Source: Bradyrhizobium sp. CSA112 | GTDB taxonomy: Bacteria; Pseudomonadota; Alphaproteobacteria; Rhizobiales; Xanthobacteraceae | Reading direction: 5' to 3' | Length of the DNA stretch: 64,000 nt | Assembly: GCF_029051645.1 (NCBI RefSeq) | Contig: NZ_JAACFS010000028.1 | Coordinates: 1-64,000 of the forward strand | Shown here: positions 24,171-32,679 of the stretch, one piece after another | Layout of the letters: every line of letters starts with the position of its first letter | How positions within the stretch are numbered: the stretch's first letter is position 1 | Made by a program: the position numbers and the translations under genes | Notes under the pieces: generated by a model | Told to the model about the DNA's origin: nothing | The model's input: only the letters and a program-made list of their open reading frames with translations | Database searches by the model: none

Positions 24171-25142
24171 ATGAAAATCACGCGACGCCACATCCTGGCA
24201 ACGATCACGGCAGCGACCGTGCTTGGCGCATCAGCCACTGCACAGGCCGCCGACACCGTCCGCATCGGGCTTCCGACAAAAACCTATTGGCCGACCACGA
24301 TCGCGGAAACCGCGGTGCGCCAAAAACTGTTCGAGAAGGAAGGTATCACGGCCGAGCTGACGATCTATCGCGGCGGCGCCGAGACGTTCGAGGCGATGGC
24401 GGCGGGCGCTGCCGACGTCATTCTCGACGCCACCTCGCTGGTATCGGCCGGGCGTAAGAAGGGCGTGAACTACAAAGTGCTCGCCAGTGCCGCTACGGGC
24501 TACTACGGCTGGCAGTTGATGACGCTTTCGAAATCGACGCTCGGCGTCAAGGATTTGGCCGGCAAGAAGGTTGCGATCACCTCGGCGGGCTCCGGCTCCG
24601 ACCTCTTGGCGCTGTGGACCCAGCAGGACAAGAAGATCGAATTCACCCGCGTTCCCGTCGGCGGCGGCGGCCTGGTGCCGAACCTGCTCGCCAGCAATGT
24701 CGACGCGGCCGTGGTCTATTCGCCGCTGAGCTTCCAGATCTCCAAATCGGGCGAAGCGCGCACCATCCTCGACTTCTCCAAGGAAGTGCCGCCGAACCTC
24801 GCCGCAGGCTGGATCGCACTCGACAAGTACGTGCAGGAAAAGCCGCAGCTGGTGCAGAAGACGCTGAATGCGCTCTACGGCGCGCTGACGTTCATGCGCG
24901 CCAACAAGGACGCTTCCGTCAAGCTGATCACCGAGCTCTATGAAATTCCTGCCGAGATCGCGGCACTGGAATACGAGAACACCATCATGAAGCTGGAAAC
25001 CGACGGCAGCATGGAGGGTGCGAAGATTCCGGAGCAGCTTCAGCTCGCGCTCGACATGGCCAAGGCCGGCGGCATGAAGGATCTAGGCCCGGCATCGGAG
25101 ATCATCTCGACGCAGTTCAAGCCGGTTCCAACCAAATTCTGA
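24171..25142 (+). CDS. ABC transporter substrate-binding protein (SsuA/NMT1-like)
   Basis: A 323-residue periplasmic protein with signal peptide residues 1-26 (RRHILATITAATVLGASATAQA/AD; the double Arg hints at Tat but is weak). The mature part follows the SsuA/TauA/THI5-like fold (VRIGLPTKTYWPTTIAETAVRQKLF, GAETFEAMAAGAADVILDATS, AGSGSDLLALW). It would bind a small organic anion or heterocycle. The start at 24171 was chosen for the signal peptide. It is the first gene of the importer operon, which continues with permease, ATPase and second permease. Confidence 0.88.
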   Translation: MKITRRHILATITAATVLGASATAQAADTVRIGLPTKTYWPTTIAETAVRQKLFEKEGITAELTIYRGGAETFEAMAAGAADVILDATSLVSAGRKKGVNYKVLASAATGYYGWQLMTLSKSTLGVKDLAGKKVAITSAGSGSDLLALWTQQDKKIEFTRVPVGGGGLVPNLLASNVDAAVVYSPLSFQISKSGEARTILDFSKEVPPNLAAGWIALDKYVQEKPQLVQKTLNALYGALTFMRANKDASVKLITELYEIPAEIAALEYENTIMKLETDGSMEGAKIPEQLQLALDMAKAGGMKDLGPASEIISTQFKPVPTKF

Positions 25143-25152
25143 GGCCTACGCG

Positions 25153-25908
25153 ATGCAAAGCGGGCCAGGCGTAAAGGCTGCGCGGGTCGCCATTTTGGTG
25201 GCGCTGTTTGCGATATGGGAAATCCTGTCGCGGACCGGCATCGTCAATCCGCGCCTGCTTCCTTCTGCCTCTGACACGCTGATGACGCTCAGCGACCTCC
25301 TGCAGCGCGCCAGCGTGCGCAAGGACCTTGCCGTCACCGCGACCGAAGTGGTGACCGCATTCGCGCTCGCCGTTCCCGTCGGCGCGCTGATCGGCTTCCT
25401 GATCGCGGAGAACCGCTATTTTGCCGACGTGGCAAAACCCCTGCTGTTCTTCGCCTTCAGCATTCCGAAATCGATCTTCCTGCCGATGTTCATCCTGGTG
25501 TTCGGCGTCGGCTTTGCCCAGAAGGTCGGCTTCGGTTTCTTCTCGACCATATTCATCGTGATCATGTCGACCACGACGGCGGTGGAGTCGGTCAAGGTCG
25601 AGCATCTGACCGTCGCACGCTCCTATGGCGCGACGCCGATGCAGACCGCGTTCCGCGTTTATCTGCCGAGCATGCTTCCAGTGCTTCTGGAGGCGCTGCG
25701 GATCTCGATGATCTTCAATCTCACCGGCATCATCCTCGCCGAAATGTACGCCTCGCGCGATGGCATCGGGCACCAGATCGCGACTTGGGGTGAGAATTTC
25801 CAGATGAAGCAATTGCTGGCCGGCGTAGTGATGATCGCCGCCATCGCGATTGCCTTCAACGAACTGGTCAGATGGGTGGAAACACGATGCAGCCATTGGC
25901 GAACATAA
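25153..25908 (+). CDS. ABC transporter permease (SsuC/TauC-like) 1
   Basis: A 251-residue inner-membrane subunit of about six TM helices. The EAA loop that docks with the ATPase is seen as ARSYGATPMQTAFRVYLPSMLPVLLEALR. It starts 10 bases after the binding-protein stop, and its end overlaps the ATPase gene. It differs clearly from the second permease of the cluster, so the translocation pore is probably a heterodimer. Confidence 0.88.
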   Translation: MQSGPGVKAARVAILVALFAIWEILSRTGIVNPRLLPSASDTLMTLSDLLQRASVRKDLAVTATEVVTAFALAVPVGALIGFLIAENRYFADVAKPLLFFAFSIPKSIFLPMFILVFGVGFAQKVGFGFFSTIFIVIMSTTTAVESVKVEHLTVARSYGATPMQTAFRVYLPSMLPVLLEALRISMIFNLTGIILAEMYASRDGIGHQIATWGENFQMKQLLAGVVMIAAIAIAFNELVRWVETRCSHWRT

Positions 25909-26684
25909 CCCTGCTAAAGCCGGCAGGCGCGATCGAGGTCCGCAATGTCGGGCAGGTCTTCAAGACCACGACGCAGGACGTTGTCGCGCTTGAGGACGTT
26001 TCGCTCGACGTCAAGCCCGGCCGCTTCGTCGTGCTGGTCGGCCCGAGCGGCTGCGGCAAGTCCACGCTTCTGATGATGATGGCCGGCCTGCGCCAGCAGA
26101 CCTCAGGCACCATCACCATCAGCGGCGCGCCGATCCCCGAGCCCGATCCGAACCGGGTCGGCGTCGTCTTTCAGGAAGCGAGTCTCTTTCCCTGGCTGAC
26201 GGCGGAAGAAAACGTCGAGTTTCCGCTGGCGCTACGCGGCATTACCAAGAGCGATCGCCGCGCCAGGGCGCAAGACGCCCTGAAGCTGGTCGGCCTCGAC
26301 GGCTTCGGCAAGCGTCATCCGCATGAATTGTCCGGCGGCATGAAGCAGCGCGTCTCGATCGCGCGCGGGCTGGTGCAGGACCCGCCGGTACTGCTGATGG
26401 ACGAACCGTTCGCAGCGCTCGACGAACAGACCCGTATGACCATGGGCGACGAATTGCTACGCATCTGGGCCGCGACCGGCAAAACCGTAGTGTTCGTCAC
26501 CCACAGCCTGACCGAAGCCGTCTATCTCGCCGACGAAGTGATCGTGATGTCGCCGCGGCCCGGCCGGATCGTCGATCACCTTCAAGTCTCGCTGCCGCGT
26601 CCTCGCACCTACGAGATGCTGAGCGGCGACACGTTCGGAAGCCTGCGCGACCGCATCTGGCGGCATATCCGCAAATCGGCGTGA
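25887..26684 (+). CDS. ABC transporter ATP-binding protein (SsuB/NrtD-like)
   Basis: A 265-residue ATPase with complete motifs: Walker A GPSGCGKS, Q-loop FQEASLFPW, signature LSGGMKQR, Walker B LLMDEPF, D-loop ALDEQTR and H-loop FVTHSLTEA. The ATG at 25887 lies inside the end of the preceding permease gene, which implies coupled translation; an alternative start lies at 25872. It energises import by the two flanking permeases. Confidence 0.92.
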   Translation: MQPLANITLLKPAGAIEVRNVGQVFKTTTQDVVALEDVSLDVKPGRFVVLVGPSGCGKSTLLMMMAGLRQQTSGTITISGAPIPEPDPNRVGVVFQEASLFPWLTAEENVEFPLALRGITKSDRRARAQDALKLVGLDGFGKRHPHELSGGMKQRVSIARGLVQDPPVLLMDEPFAALDEQTRMTMGDELLRIWAATGKTVVFVTHSLTEAVYLADEVIVMSPRPGRIVDHLQVSLPRPRTYEMLSGDTFGSLRDRIWRHIRKSA

Positions 26685-26691
26685 GGCTGAC

Positions 26692-27489
26692 ATGAGCGCC
26701 GCAACGCTTCGAAGACTAATCGTGATCAGCCTCATCGCTCTGTGGGAGATCCTGCCGCGCGCCGGCTTCATTCCCGAGCTGTTCCTGCCGTCGCTGTCGT
26801 CGACGCTCGCCGCCGGCTGGAACGAGGCAGGCGAATACGGCCATGCGCTTGCGGTCACGCTCTACGAGGTCGCGATCTCGATGGCGTTCGCCTGCGGCGG
26901 CGGCATCCTGCTCGGCGCCATCGTCGGCAGCCTGCCGCGGCCGCGCATCCTGATCATGCCGATGGTATCGAGTCTCTACGCGGTGCCGCTGGTCATCCTC
27001 TATCCGGTCTTCACGATCTGGCTCGGTATCGGCTCGGAATCCAAGATCGCATTCGCCTCGATCTACGGCTTCCTGCCGACAATGCTGGCCACCGCCGCCG
27101 GCATCCAGACCATCGATCCGCAGTTGCTGCTGGCCGCCCGCAGCATGGGCGCGACGCTGAGCCAGCGGCTGGTTCGCGTAATCATTCCGGCGGCGATCCC
27201 GACCGTGCTGTCCGGCCTGCGCGTCGGCGGTGCGCTCGTGATCGTCGGCGTTGTCGTGTCGGAGATGCTGATTTCGTCCGCCGGTATCGGCTATCTGATC
27301 TCCCGCTACCGCACCATCCTCGACAGCCCGCATGTATTCGCCGGCGTGCTGCTGGTGCTGGCGATGGCGATTGCCTTCAACGCCGCCATCAAATGGATCG
27401 AGCGCAAGGCCGCAATCTGGCAGACCGGCACCCGCGCAGGGCAAAGCGCGGAAGAAATCGCGCCCGCGGCCCTGCAGCCTGCTACCTGA
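26692..27489 (+). CDS. ABC transporter permease (SsuC/TauC-like) 2
   Basis: A 265-residue polytopic permease with the EAA loop AARSMGATLSQRLVRVIIPAAIPTVLSGLR. It starts 7 bases after the ATPase stop. The C terminus beyond the last TM (about residues 245-265) is a polar tail absent from the first permease. Two unlike permeases with one ATPase and one binding protein make a heteromeric importer, less common than the SsuABC homodimer plan. Confidence 0.88.
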   Translation: MSAATLRRLIVISLIALWEILPRAGFIPELFLPSLSSTLAAGWNEAGEYGHALAVTLYEVAISMAFACGGGILLGAIVGSLPRPRILIMPMVSSLYAVPLVILYPVFTIWLGIGSESKIAFASIYGFLPTMLATAAGIQTIDPQLLLAARSMGATLSQRLVRVIIPAAIPTVLSGLRVGGALVIVGVVVSEMLISSAGIGYLISRYRTILDSPHVFAGVLLVLAMAIAFNAAIKWIERKAAIWQTGTRAGQSAEEIAPAALQPAT

Positions 27490-27501
27490 CGGAGTGTTCG
27501 C

Positions 27502-28167
27502 GTGTTCGACCTGACGCTGACATTCGACAACGGTCCCGAACCCGGCGTGACGCCGCTCGTGCTCGATATCTTGCGCGGACGCGGCATCAAAGCGACCTTT
27601 TTCGTGATCGGCGAGAAGCTTGGCGACCCCGAACGCCGCCGGCTTGCGGCCCGGGCCCATGATGAAGGCCACTGGATCGGCAATCACACTTTTACGCATT
27701 CGGTACCGCTCGGGCAGCAGCGCGGCGCGGAGACGGCGCAAAACGAGATCGGGCGGACGCAGGATGCGATCGGCGACCTCGCGCACCCACAGCGATGGTT
27801 TCGTCCGTTCGGCGGCGGCGGCAATCTCGACGAGCGCCTGTTGAAGCCTTCCGTCGTCGATTACCTCACCCGCAACAAGCATAGCTGCGTGCTCTGGAAC
27901 GCGATCCCGCGCGACTGGGACGATCCCGACGGCTGGCCCGACCGGGCTCTGGAGCTGTGCCGGTCGCAGCCGTGGAGTCTCATGGTTCTGCACGACCTGC
28001 CGAGCGGCGCGATGGACCATCTCGAAGGCTTCATCGATTGCGCCGGGAAAGCCGGCGCGCGTTTCCGTCAGGATTTTCCGCCCGAATGCGTCCCGATCCG
28101 CTCCGGCGGAATCGTACGCCCCATCGACTCCTATGTTTCCTCCATCGAAGAAAGTGCCAAACAATGA
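27502..28167 (+). CDS. NodB-homology polysaccharide-deacetylase-like hydrolase
   Basis: A 221-residue CE4-fold enzyme without signal peptide, so cytoplasmic. Motif 1 reads TFDNGP (Asp9, Asn10), where the canonical motif has Asp-Asp, so the metal-binding Asp is replaced by Asn. Motif 2 is intact as NHTFTH (His62, His66), and motif 3 is RPFGGGG. Cytoplasmic members of this fold often act on small amides or cyclic ureides (for example PuuE allantoinase) rather than on polysaccharides. It starts with GTG 12 bases after the permease and overlaps the next gene by 4 bases, which places it in the pathway fed by the importer. Confidence 0.8.
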   Translation: MFDLTLTFDNGPEPGVTPLVLDILRGRGIKATFFVIGEKLGDPERRRLAARAHDEGHWIGNHTFTHSVPLGQQRGAETAQNEIGRTQDAIGDLAHPQRWFRPFGGGGNLDERLLKPSVVDYLTRNKHSCVLWNAIPRDWDDPDGWPDRALELCRSQPWSLMVLHDLPSGAMDHLEGFIDCAGKAGARFRQDFPPECVPIRSGGIVRPIDSYVSSIEESAKQ

Positions 28168-29033
28168 AGATCGCGAGTTTCAAGGCCAGTCAGACCGCAA
28201 CCTACGGCCTGGTGACAAACGCCGGCATCATCGACGCCGGCAAGCGGCTGAAGCAGTGGCCAAGCCTGAAGGCGTTGCTCGCGAACGGATCGCTCGACGC
28301 GCTGAAGGCGCTGCAAAGCGAACCTCCCGACTACGCGCTGGCCGAAATCGAATTGCTGCCGACCGTTCCCGATCCGGACAAGATCTTCTGTATCGGCGTC
28401 AACTATGCCACGCACCTCGCCGAAAGCGGCCATCCCACGCCGCCGCATCCGATGATTTTCACCCGCTTTGCCAACAGCCAGGTCGGCGGCGGCCAGCCGA
28501 TGATCCGGCCACTCGAATCCGAGCGCTTCGACTATGAGGGTGAGATGGCCGTCATCATCGGCAAGGCGGGCCGCCGCATCTTGCGCGAGGCGGCACTCGC
28601 GCATGTCGCGGGCTATGCCTGCTACAATGACGGCAGCATCCGCGACTGGCAGCGCCACACCTCGCAATTCGCGCCGGGCAAGAATTTCGTCGGCACCGGC
28701 GGGTTCGGGCCATGGATGGTCACCACAGACGAAATTCCTGATATCAGCAAGCAGACGATTGCGACCCGCCTCAACGGCGTCGAGGTGCAGGCAGCACCCA
28801 TCTCGGACCTCGTGTTCGACGTCCCTGCCCTGATCGCCTATTGCTCGACCTTCACCGAGCTCGTCCCCGGCGATGTCATCGTCACCGGCACCACCGGCGG
28901 CGTCGGCGCCTATCGCACACCGCCGCTCTGGATGAAGGATGGTGACGTGGTCGAGGTCGAGGTCTCCGGCATCGGCGTACTGCGCAATCCGGTCAAGGAT
29001 GAGGTTGCGGCCACGGCGACGCGTGCGGCTTGA
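28164..29033 (+). CDS. Fumarylacetoacetate hydrolase (FAH) family protein
   Basis: A 289-residue enzyme. The N-terminal cap is followed by the FAH core with IFCIGVNYATHLAESGH, the metal-ligand set in RFDYEGEMAVIIG (Glu residues) and CYNDGSIRDWQ (Asp), and GTTGGVGAYRTPP. Such proteins hydrolyse or decarboxylate acylpyruvates and oxaloacetate-like ring-cleavage products. The ATGA overlap with the NodB-like gene shows tight coupling. A longer upstream frame (from 27957) is the shadow of the preceding gene. Confidence 0.9.
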   Translation: MKIASFKASQTATYGLVTNAGIIDAGKRLKQWPSLKALLANGSLDALKALQSEPPDYALAEIELLPTVPDPDKIFCIGVNYATHLAESGHPTPPHPMIFTRFANSQVGGGQPMIRPLESERFDYEGEMAVIIGKAGRRILREAALAHVAGYACYNDGSIRDWQRHTSQFAPGKNFVGTGGFGPWMVTTDEIPDISKQTIATRLNGVEVQAAPISDLVFDVPALIAYCSTFTELVPGDVIVTGTTGGVGAYRTPPLWMKDGDVVEVEVSGIGVLRNPVKDEVAATATRAA

Positions 29034-29059
29034 GCATTGAGAAAGCAAGGAAGACACTC

Positions 29060-30100
29060 ATGAACCTGCCAAAGCACTTGCTGCCGACCACGGTCGTGGG
29101 CAGCTATCCGCAGCCGGAATGGCTGGTCGATCGCGCGATGCTGTCGAAGGTGGTGCCGCGCACGCGCATGCATGCGATGTGGCGGCTTCCGGCCGAGCAT
29201 CTGGAGGAAGCTCAGGACGACGCCACCATTGTTGCGATCAGGGACATGGAACGCGCCGGGATCGACATCGTGACCGACGGCGAAATCCGCCGCGAAAGCT
29301 ATTCCAACCGCTTTGCAACCGCGCTTGACGGCATCGACGACGAAAATCCAGCGATGATCACCTCGCGCAGTGGACACGAAACGCCGGTGCCGCGTGTGGT
29401 CGGCCCGGTAAAACGTCGCGGCCCGGTCGAGCTGCACGACATGGAATTTCTTCGGGAGAACACCGATCGCGCGGCCAAGATCACCCTGCCTGGCCCGTTC
29501 ACGATGAGCCAGCAGGCGAAGAACGAGTACTACAAGGATGACGAAGAGCTGGCGATGGCCTTCGCCGCCGCCGTCAACGCCGAAGCGCTCGACCTGCAGA
29601 AAGCGGGGGCCGACGTGATCCAGCTCGACGAGCCCTGGGTCCGCAACAACCCGGACCTCGCCCGCCGCTACGCCGTCAAGGCCATCAACCGCGCGCTCGA
29701 GGGCATCACCGTGCCGACGGTGGTGCATCTGTGCTTCGGCTATGCTGCCGTCGTGCCCGGCTCGACCAAGCCGGCCGGCTATTCCTTCCTCGCCGAACTC
29801 GCCGACACCAATGCCGAGCAAATCTCCATCGAGGCGGCGCAGCCGAAGCTCGATCTCGGTGTGCTCAAGGATCTGTCGTCGAAGAAGATCATGCTCGGCG
29901 TGCTCGACCTCGGTAATCCCGAGATCGAATCCACCGATGTGGTGGCCGGCCGGATCCGCAACGGGCTGAAGCACGTCGCGGCGGATCGCCTCGTCGTCGC
30001 TCCCGACTGCGGCATGAAGTACATGCCGCGGCACGTTGCGTTCGGAAAACTGAAGGCGATGTGCGACGCGGCGGCGATCGTCCGCAAGGAGATCAGCTAA
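29060..30100 (+). CDS. Cobalamin-independent methionine synthase (MetE) C-terminal-domain-like protein
   Basis: A 346-residue protein matching only the zinc-containing catalytic domain of MetE. The likely zinc ligands are visible in VVHLCFGY (His and Cys), ISIEAAQ (Glu) and APDCGMKYMP (Cys). Also conserved are TTVVGSYPQPEW at the start and DVIQLDEPWV. Stand-alone versions include alkane:CoM transferases and archaeal-type methionine synthases, so it may be a thiol- or methyl-transferring enzyme of the pathway rather than a methionine synthase. AAGGAAG lies 6 bases before the ATG at 29060; it is the last gene of the catabolic run. Confidence 0.83.
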   Translation: MNLPKHLLPTTVVGSYPQPEWLVDRAMLSKVVPRTRMHAMWRLPAEHLEEAQDDATIVAIRDMERAGIDIVTDGEIRRESYSNRFATALDGIDDENPAMITSRSGHETPVPRVVGPVKRRGPVELHDMEFLRENTDRAAKITLPGPFTMSQQAKNEYYKDDEELAMAFAAAVNAEALDLQKAGADVIQLDEPWVRNNPDLARRYAVKAINRALEGITVPTVVHLCFGYAAVVPGSTKPAGYSFLAELADTNAEQISIEAAQPKLDLGVLKDLSSKKIMLGVLDLGNPEIESTDVVAGRIRNGLKHVAADRLVVAPDCGMKYMPRHVAFGKLKAMCDAAAIVRKEIS

Positions 30101-30707
30101 GCGGCTCGCCCCGCAGCCACGCGGCGCCACGCGCATACAATGCCTCGACTTCGGGCCCTTTCAGCCCCGGCATGTCGCGCTTCACCGTGTAGCCGATACG
30201 GGTCTGCAAATATGCGAGGTGCCGGTAGCCCGGCGGAAACTGCTCGAGCAGCGCCTTGTCGAGAACGGGTACCGCACCGGGCGCGACGGGGTCCATCCGA
30301 TCCTTCTCATAGATCGGCTGGCGCAGCACGATGCCCCACCGCCCTGCACGCTTTTCCAGAAAATCGTAGAACCTGCCGGTGCAGAGCACGTCGCACAGCA
30401 CGCCCTCGACCTCGGCGCGCTGCGAGATCGTCATCTTGGCCTGCGAGATCGCGCGGTGTCCTGCGAGATCGACCGAGATGCCGCCGAGGAAATGCAGGAT
30501 GCTGACGCCCTTGGCCCAGGCCTGCTTGCTGATCTCGATGAACTCGTCGCCGGTGCCCTGCGTCCAGGTCGCCATCATGCGGCCGTCCGGATGCCAGACC
30601 GTGCGGAAGCGCTCCCAGTCTCCGGCATCGCGCCAGATCGCCCAGTTCTGCAGCAACTCCCGGATCAGGCGGTCGTCTTCGATTTCGCTTGCGGCCATGG
30701 GACTCAC
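30093..30707 (-). CDS. NTF2-like (SnoaL-type) protein
   Basis: A 204-residue protein with the NTF2-like fold, as in the small subunits of aromatic-ring dioxygenases and SnoaL-type cyclases. The opening IRELLQNWAIWRDAGDWERFRTVWHPDG is the typical first helical pair. It probably starts at the GTG at 30707, because the preceding stop forms a GTGA overlap there; the ATG at 30698 is an alternative. It is convergent with the MetE-like gene, overlapping at the 3' ends by 8 bases. It is coupled to the 89-residue protein and the DUF2778 gene. The role is unknown. Confidence 0.75.
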   Translation of the reverse strand: MSPMAASEIEDDRLIRELLQNWAIWRDAGDWERFRTVWHPDGRMMATWTQGTGDEFIEISKQAWAKGVSILHFLGGISVDLAGHRAISQAKMTISQRAEVEGVLCDVLCTGRFYDFLEKRAGRWGIVLRQPIYEKDRMDPVAPGAVPVLDKALLEQFPPGYRHLAYLQTRIGYTVKRDMPGLKGPEVEALYARGAAWLRGEPLS

Positions 30708-30973
30708 AGTAGTTTCGCGCGGACGAACAGCGCACGCAGCGCATTGGTCGCCTGTACGGTCAGCATCGCGTTATCAGCGGCGCCCTGCAGCGCGTGCACG
30801 GCATCGGCGTGCAGCGCGCGGAATTCGATCCATTCGACCGAGCTGAGATTGGTGATGAAGCGATAGGCCTGGCCGACGGTGCCGATCGACACCGTCTTGC
30901 CGTTCAGGTTGATCTTGAAAACCGCACGCAGCGGCGTGTCGGAAGCGGCGGTATCGCCTGCGACTGCGCTCAT
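30704..30973 (-). CDS. Conserved hypothetical protein (89 aa)
   Basis: Not recognised at family level. A short soluble protein with mixed beta/alpha propensity (FKINLNGKTVSIGTVGQAYRF, then Ala-rich helices), no signal peptide and no TM. It overlaps the DUF2778 gene upstream (ATGA) and the NTF2-like gene downstream (GTGA), so three proteins are made as a unit. That arrangement suggests a functional partnership with one of them. Confidence 0.7.
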   Translation of the reverse strand: MSAVAGDTAASDTPLRAVFKINLNGKTVSIGTVGQAYRFITNLSSVEWIEFRALHADAVHALQGAADNAMLTVQATNALRALFVRAKLL

Positions 30974-31974
30974 GACGGGGACGGTGAACGCCGCGCCGCA
31001 GTGAGGCCTTCGCGCATGCTCGGCACCACGACGAGGCGCTTGACCTCGCCGTTCCGATACGCCACCAGGAACCTATCATAGTCCTTGATCGAGACGCAGC
31101 CGTTGGAGTCGCCGTTGGGGCCGAGCAAATAGCTGTGCACGAGCAGCCCCGTTCGCCCGTGCATTTCGTTTTCGCCCACGGGAGTCATGCGCAGCGCCGC
31201 GACACCATGAAACAGCTTTTCACGCGGCTTAAGGTCGTAGATGTTCGGCGGCGTCGCGCCGACCATGCGCTGGTCGACATACGCCGGATTGTCCATCAGG
31301 CCGCCCAGCCCTGAGTGTGCCTCGAGCTTGGTGCCGTTCGGCAGGTAAACGGCGCGGGCCGAAATGTCGTAGACCGCCGTCTGACTGTCGTAGCCGAGCG
31401 CCGTCAGATCCTTGCGTTCGCCGAGCAGCCCGTCCCCCGGCGTCAGCGACGCCAGCGAGAAGCGCATCGGCACCAGATCGGCGATCTTCTCGAACATGGT
31501 GCGGTTATCCGACGACGACGGCGGCGGCGGATCGCTTCTCGCCGACTGAAGGTTGGCCAGGACCGGCCGAGACCTCGGGAGCGGGATGGCTGCCTCGACC
31601 GTCGGGGCGGGCGGCGGGGGCTGCACGTTCTCCTCACGCGATTGCTCCTCGCGCGATTGTCCGCCCAACAGGATTTCGATGTAGGCGAACTCCGCATCGA
31701 AGTCCGCGCGCTGGGGGCGGGCGGCGGCACGCCAGGGGTAGTTGATGGCGAGCGAACGGCGCACCGAGGCGTGGCCGAAGCGCTCGTCGAACGAGGATGT
31801 GCTGCCGACATTCGCGGATGCGGGCTTGACCAAGCCGACCACATCGAAATCGGTTACCCAGACCGCCAGCCCCAACGCCATGGCAAGCGCCGCGACGCCG
31901 AATGCCGCTTCACGCAACAATCGACTACCGCGGCTTGACGTAAGCCTGGCTGCGCTGGTCGCCCTTTTATCCAT
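30970..31974 (-). CDS. DUF2778 (Tlde1-type L,D-transpeptidase-like) membrane-anchored protein
   Basis: A 334-residue protein. A basic N terminus and one TM (about residues 19-40, AAFGVAALAMALGLAVWV) make it an anchored periplasmic protein. A Pro/Ser-rich linker (about residues 100-165) follows, then the DUF2778 domain with the catalytic pattern VHSYLLGPNGDSNGCVSI (His and Ser-x-Gly-Cys). The family includes the type VI effector Tlde1, which cleaves or edits tetrapeptide stems of peptidoglycan. Here no T6SS genes are near, and an anchored housekeeping or stress cell-wall enzyme is more likely. The ATG at 31974 was chosen; the longer frame to 32178 adds implausible sequence. Confidence 0.8.
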   Translation of the reverse strand: MDKRATSAARLTSSRGSRLLREAAFGVAALAMALGLAVWVTDFDVVGLVKPASANVGSTSSFDERFGHASVRRSLAINYPWRAAARPQRADFDAEFAYIEILLGGQSREEQSREENVQPPPPAPTVEAAIPLPRSRPVLANLQSARSDPPPPSSSDNRTMFEKIADLVPMRFSLASLTPGDGLLGERKDLTALGYDSQTAVYDISARAVYLPNGTKLEAHSGLGGLMDNPAYVDQRMVGATPPNIYDLKPREKLFHGVAALRMTPVGENEMHGRTGLLVHSYLLGPNGDSNGCVSIKDYDRFLVAYRNGEVKRLVVVPSMREGLTAARRSPSPS

Positions 31975-32178
31975 CCGTCCCCGGCTCGGCGCGGCTTTCG
32001 GAATCTCGTCTGATTCCGAGAGGGATTCACCGAATAATTCCCAACATAATGCAAGCCAAAGTAAGGCATAATCGAGACAGGCTGCAACAGCCGTCCTGCC
32101 CGGGCCGGCCAAATCCCCAGCCCTGCACGGGCGCCGTGGTGGTAAAATGCGCACGCGGCTTGCGGGGGGAGGCTGCAA

Positions 32179-32604
32179 TCAGGGCCGGAGAGTCGGGCTG
32201 GTATTCGGTACCGGCGCCTGCTCCATCTCCGCGTGCTCCGGCAGCTTGTCGGCATGCACGGAGAGCGCTGGCCCGATCCAGATCGGATCGGCGAGATGGT
32301 CCCTGCGCGGGTTGGTGGTGTTGGGATGCACCAGAACGCTTAGATTGCCGTGATTGAGCATCAGCCACGGGACCAATTCGGGAAATATCTCCCGGGCAAA
32401 GGCCACCTGGTACATGGCCTGGTCGTGCGGACCGACCTTGACGTCGTGCCACCGCCCGAGCGTGACCGAGAAGCGCTCGCCGATCCAGGTGCGCAACCGC
32501 TCGGCTTCGCCCCGTGTCGTCGCCGGGTCGTAGTAGACATGGGCGTGATAGCTGGCGATCTCCCGCAATGGTCGCGGACCGCCCGACCCCTGATCACCCG
32601 TCAT
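32179..32604 (-). CDS. DOPA 4,5-dioxygenase family protein
   Basis: A 141-residue protein of PF08883 type. Conserved His residues are seen in SYHAHVYYD, VGPHDQAMYQV and LNHGNLSVLVHPNT, which include the Fe(II) ligand set proposed for this family. DOPA 4,5-dioxygenase opens the catechol ring of L-DOPA; bacterial members are largely untested and may act on other catechols. The start at 32604 is chosen over 32670. It is the last member of a minus-strand run with CMD, VOC and SDR genes, which fits aromatic catabolism. Confidence 0.82.
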   Translation of the reverse strand: MTGDQGSGGPRPLREIASYHAHVYYDPATTRGEAERLRTWIGERFSVTLGRWHDVKVGPHDQAMYQVAFAREIFPELVPWLMLNHGNLSVLVHPNTTNPRRDHLADPIWIGPALSVHADKLPEHAEMEQAPVPNTSPTLRP

Positions 32605-32679
32605 TGCACGCTCCGCGCCATGGTTGCTCTTGGACCGCCCGATGATCGCCGCAAGCCGCGGCGTGGTCAATGCGTAGCG

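Noticed and set aside
26716..28164. Minus-strand frame of 482 codons across ABC permease 2 and the NodB-like gene
   Set aside because: Antisense shadow covering two recognisable genes with good starts.
28131..29057. Minus-strand frame of 308 codons opposite the FAH gene
   Set aside because: Antisense shadow; the FAH core motifs are on the plus strand.
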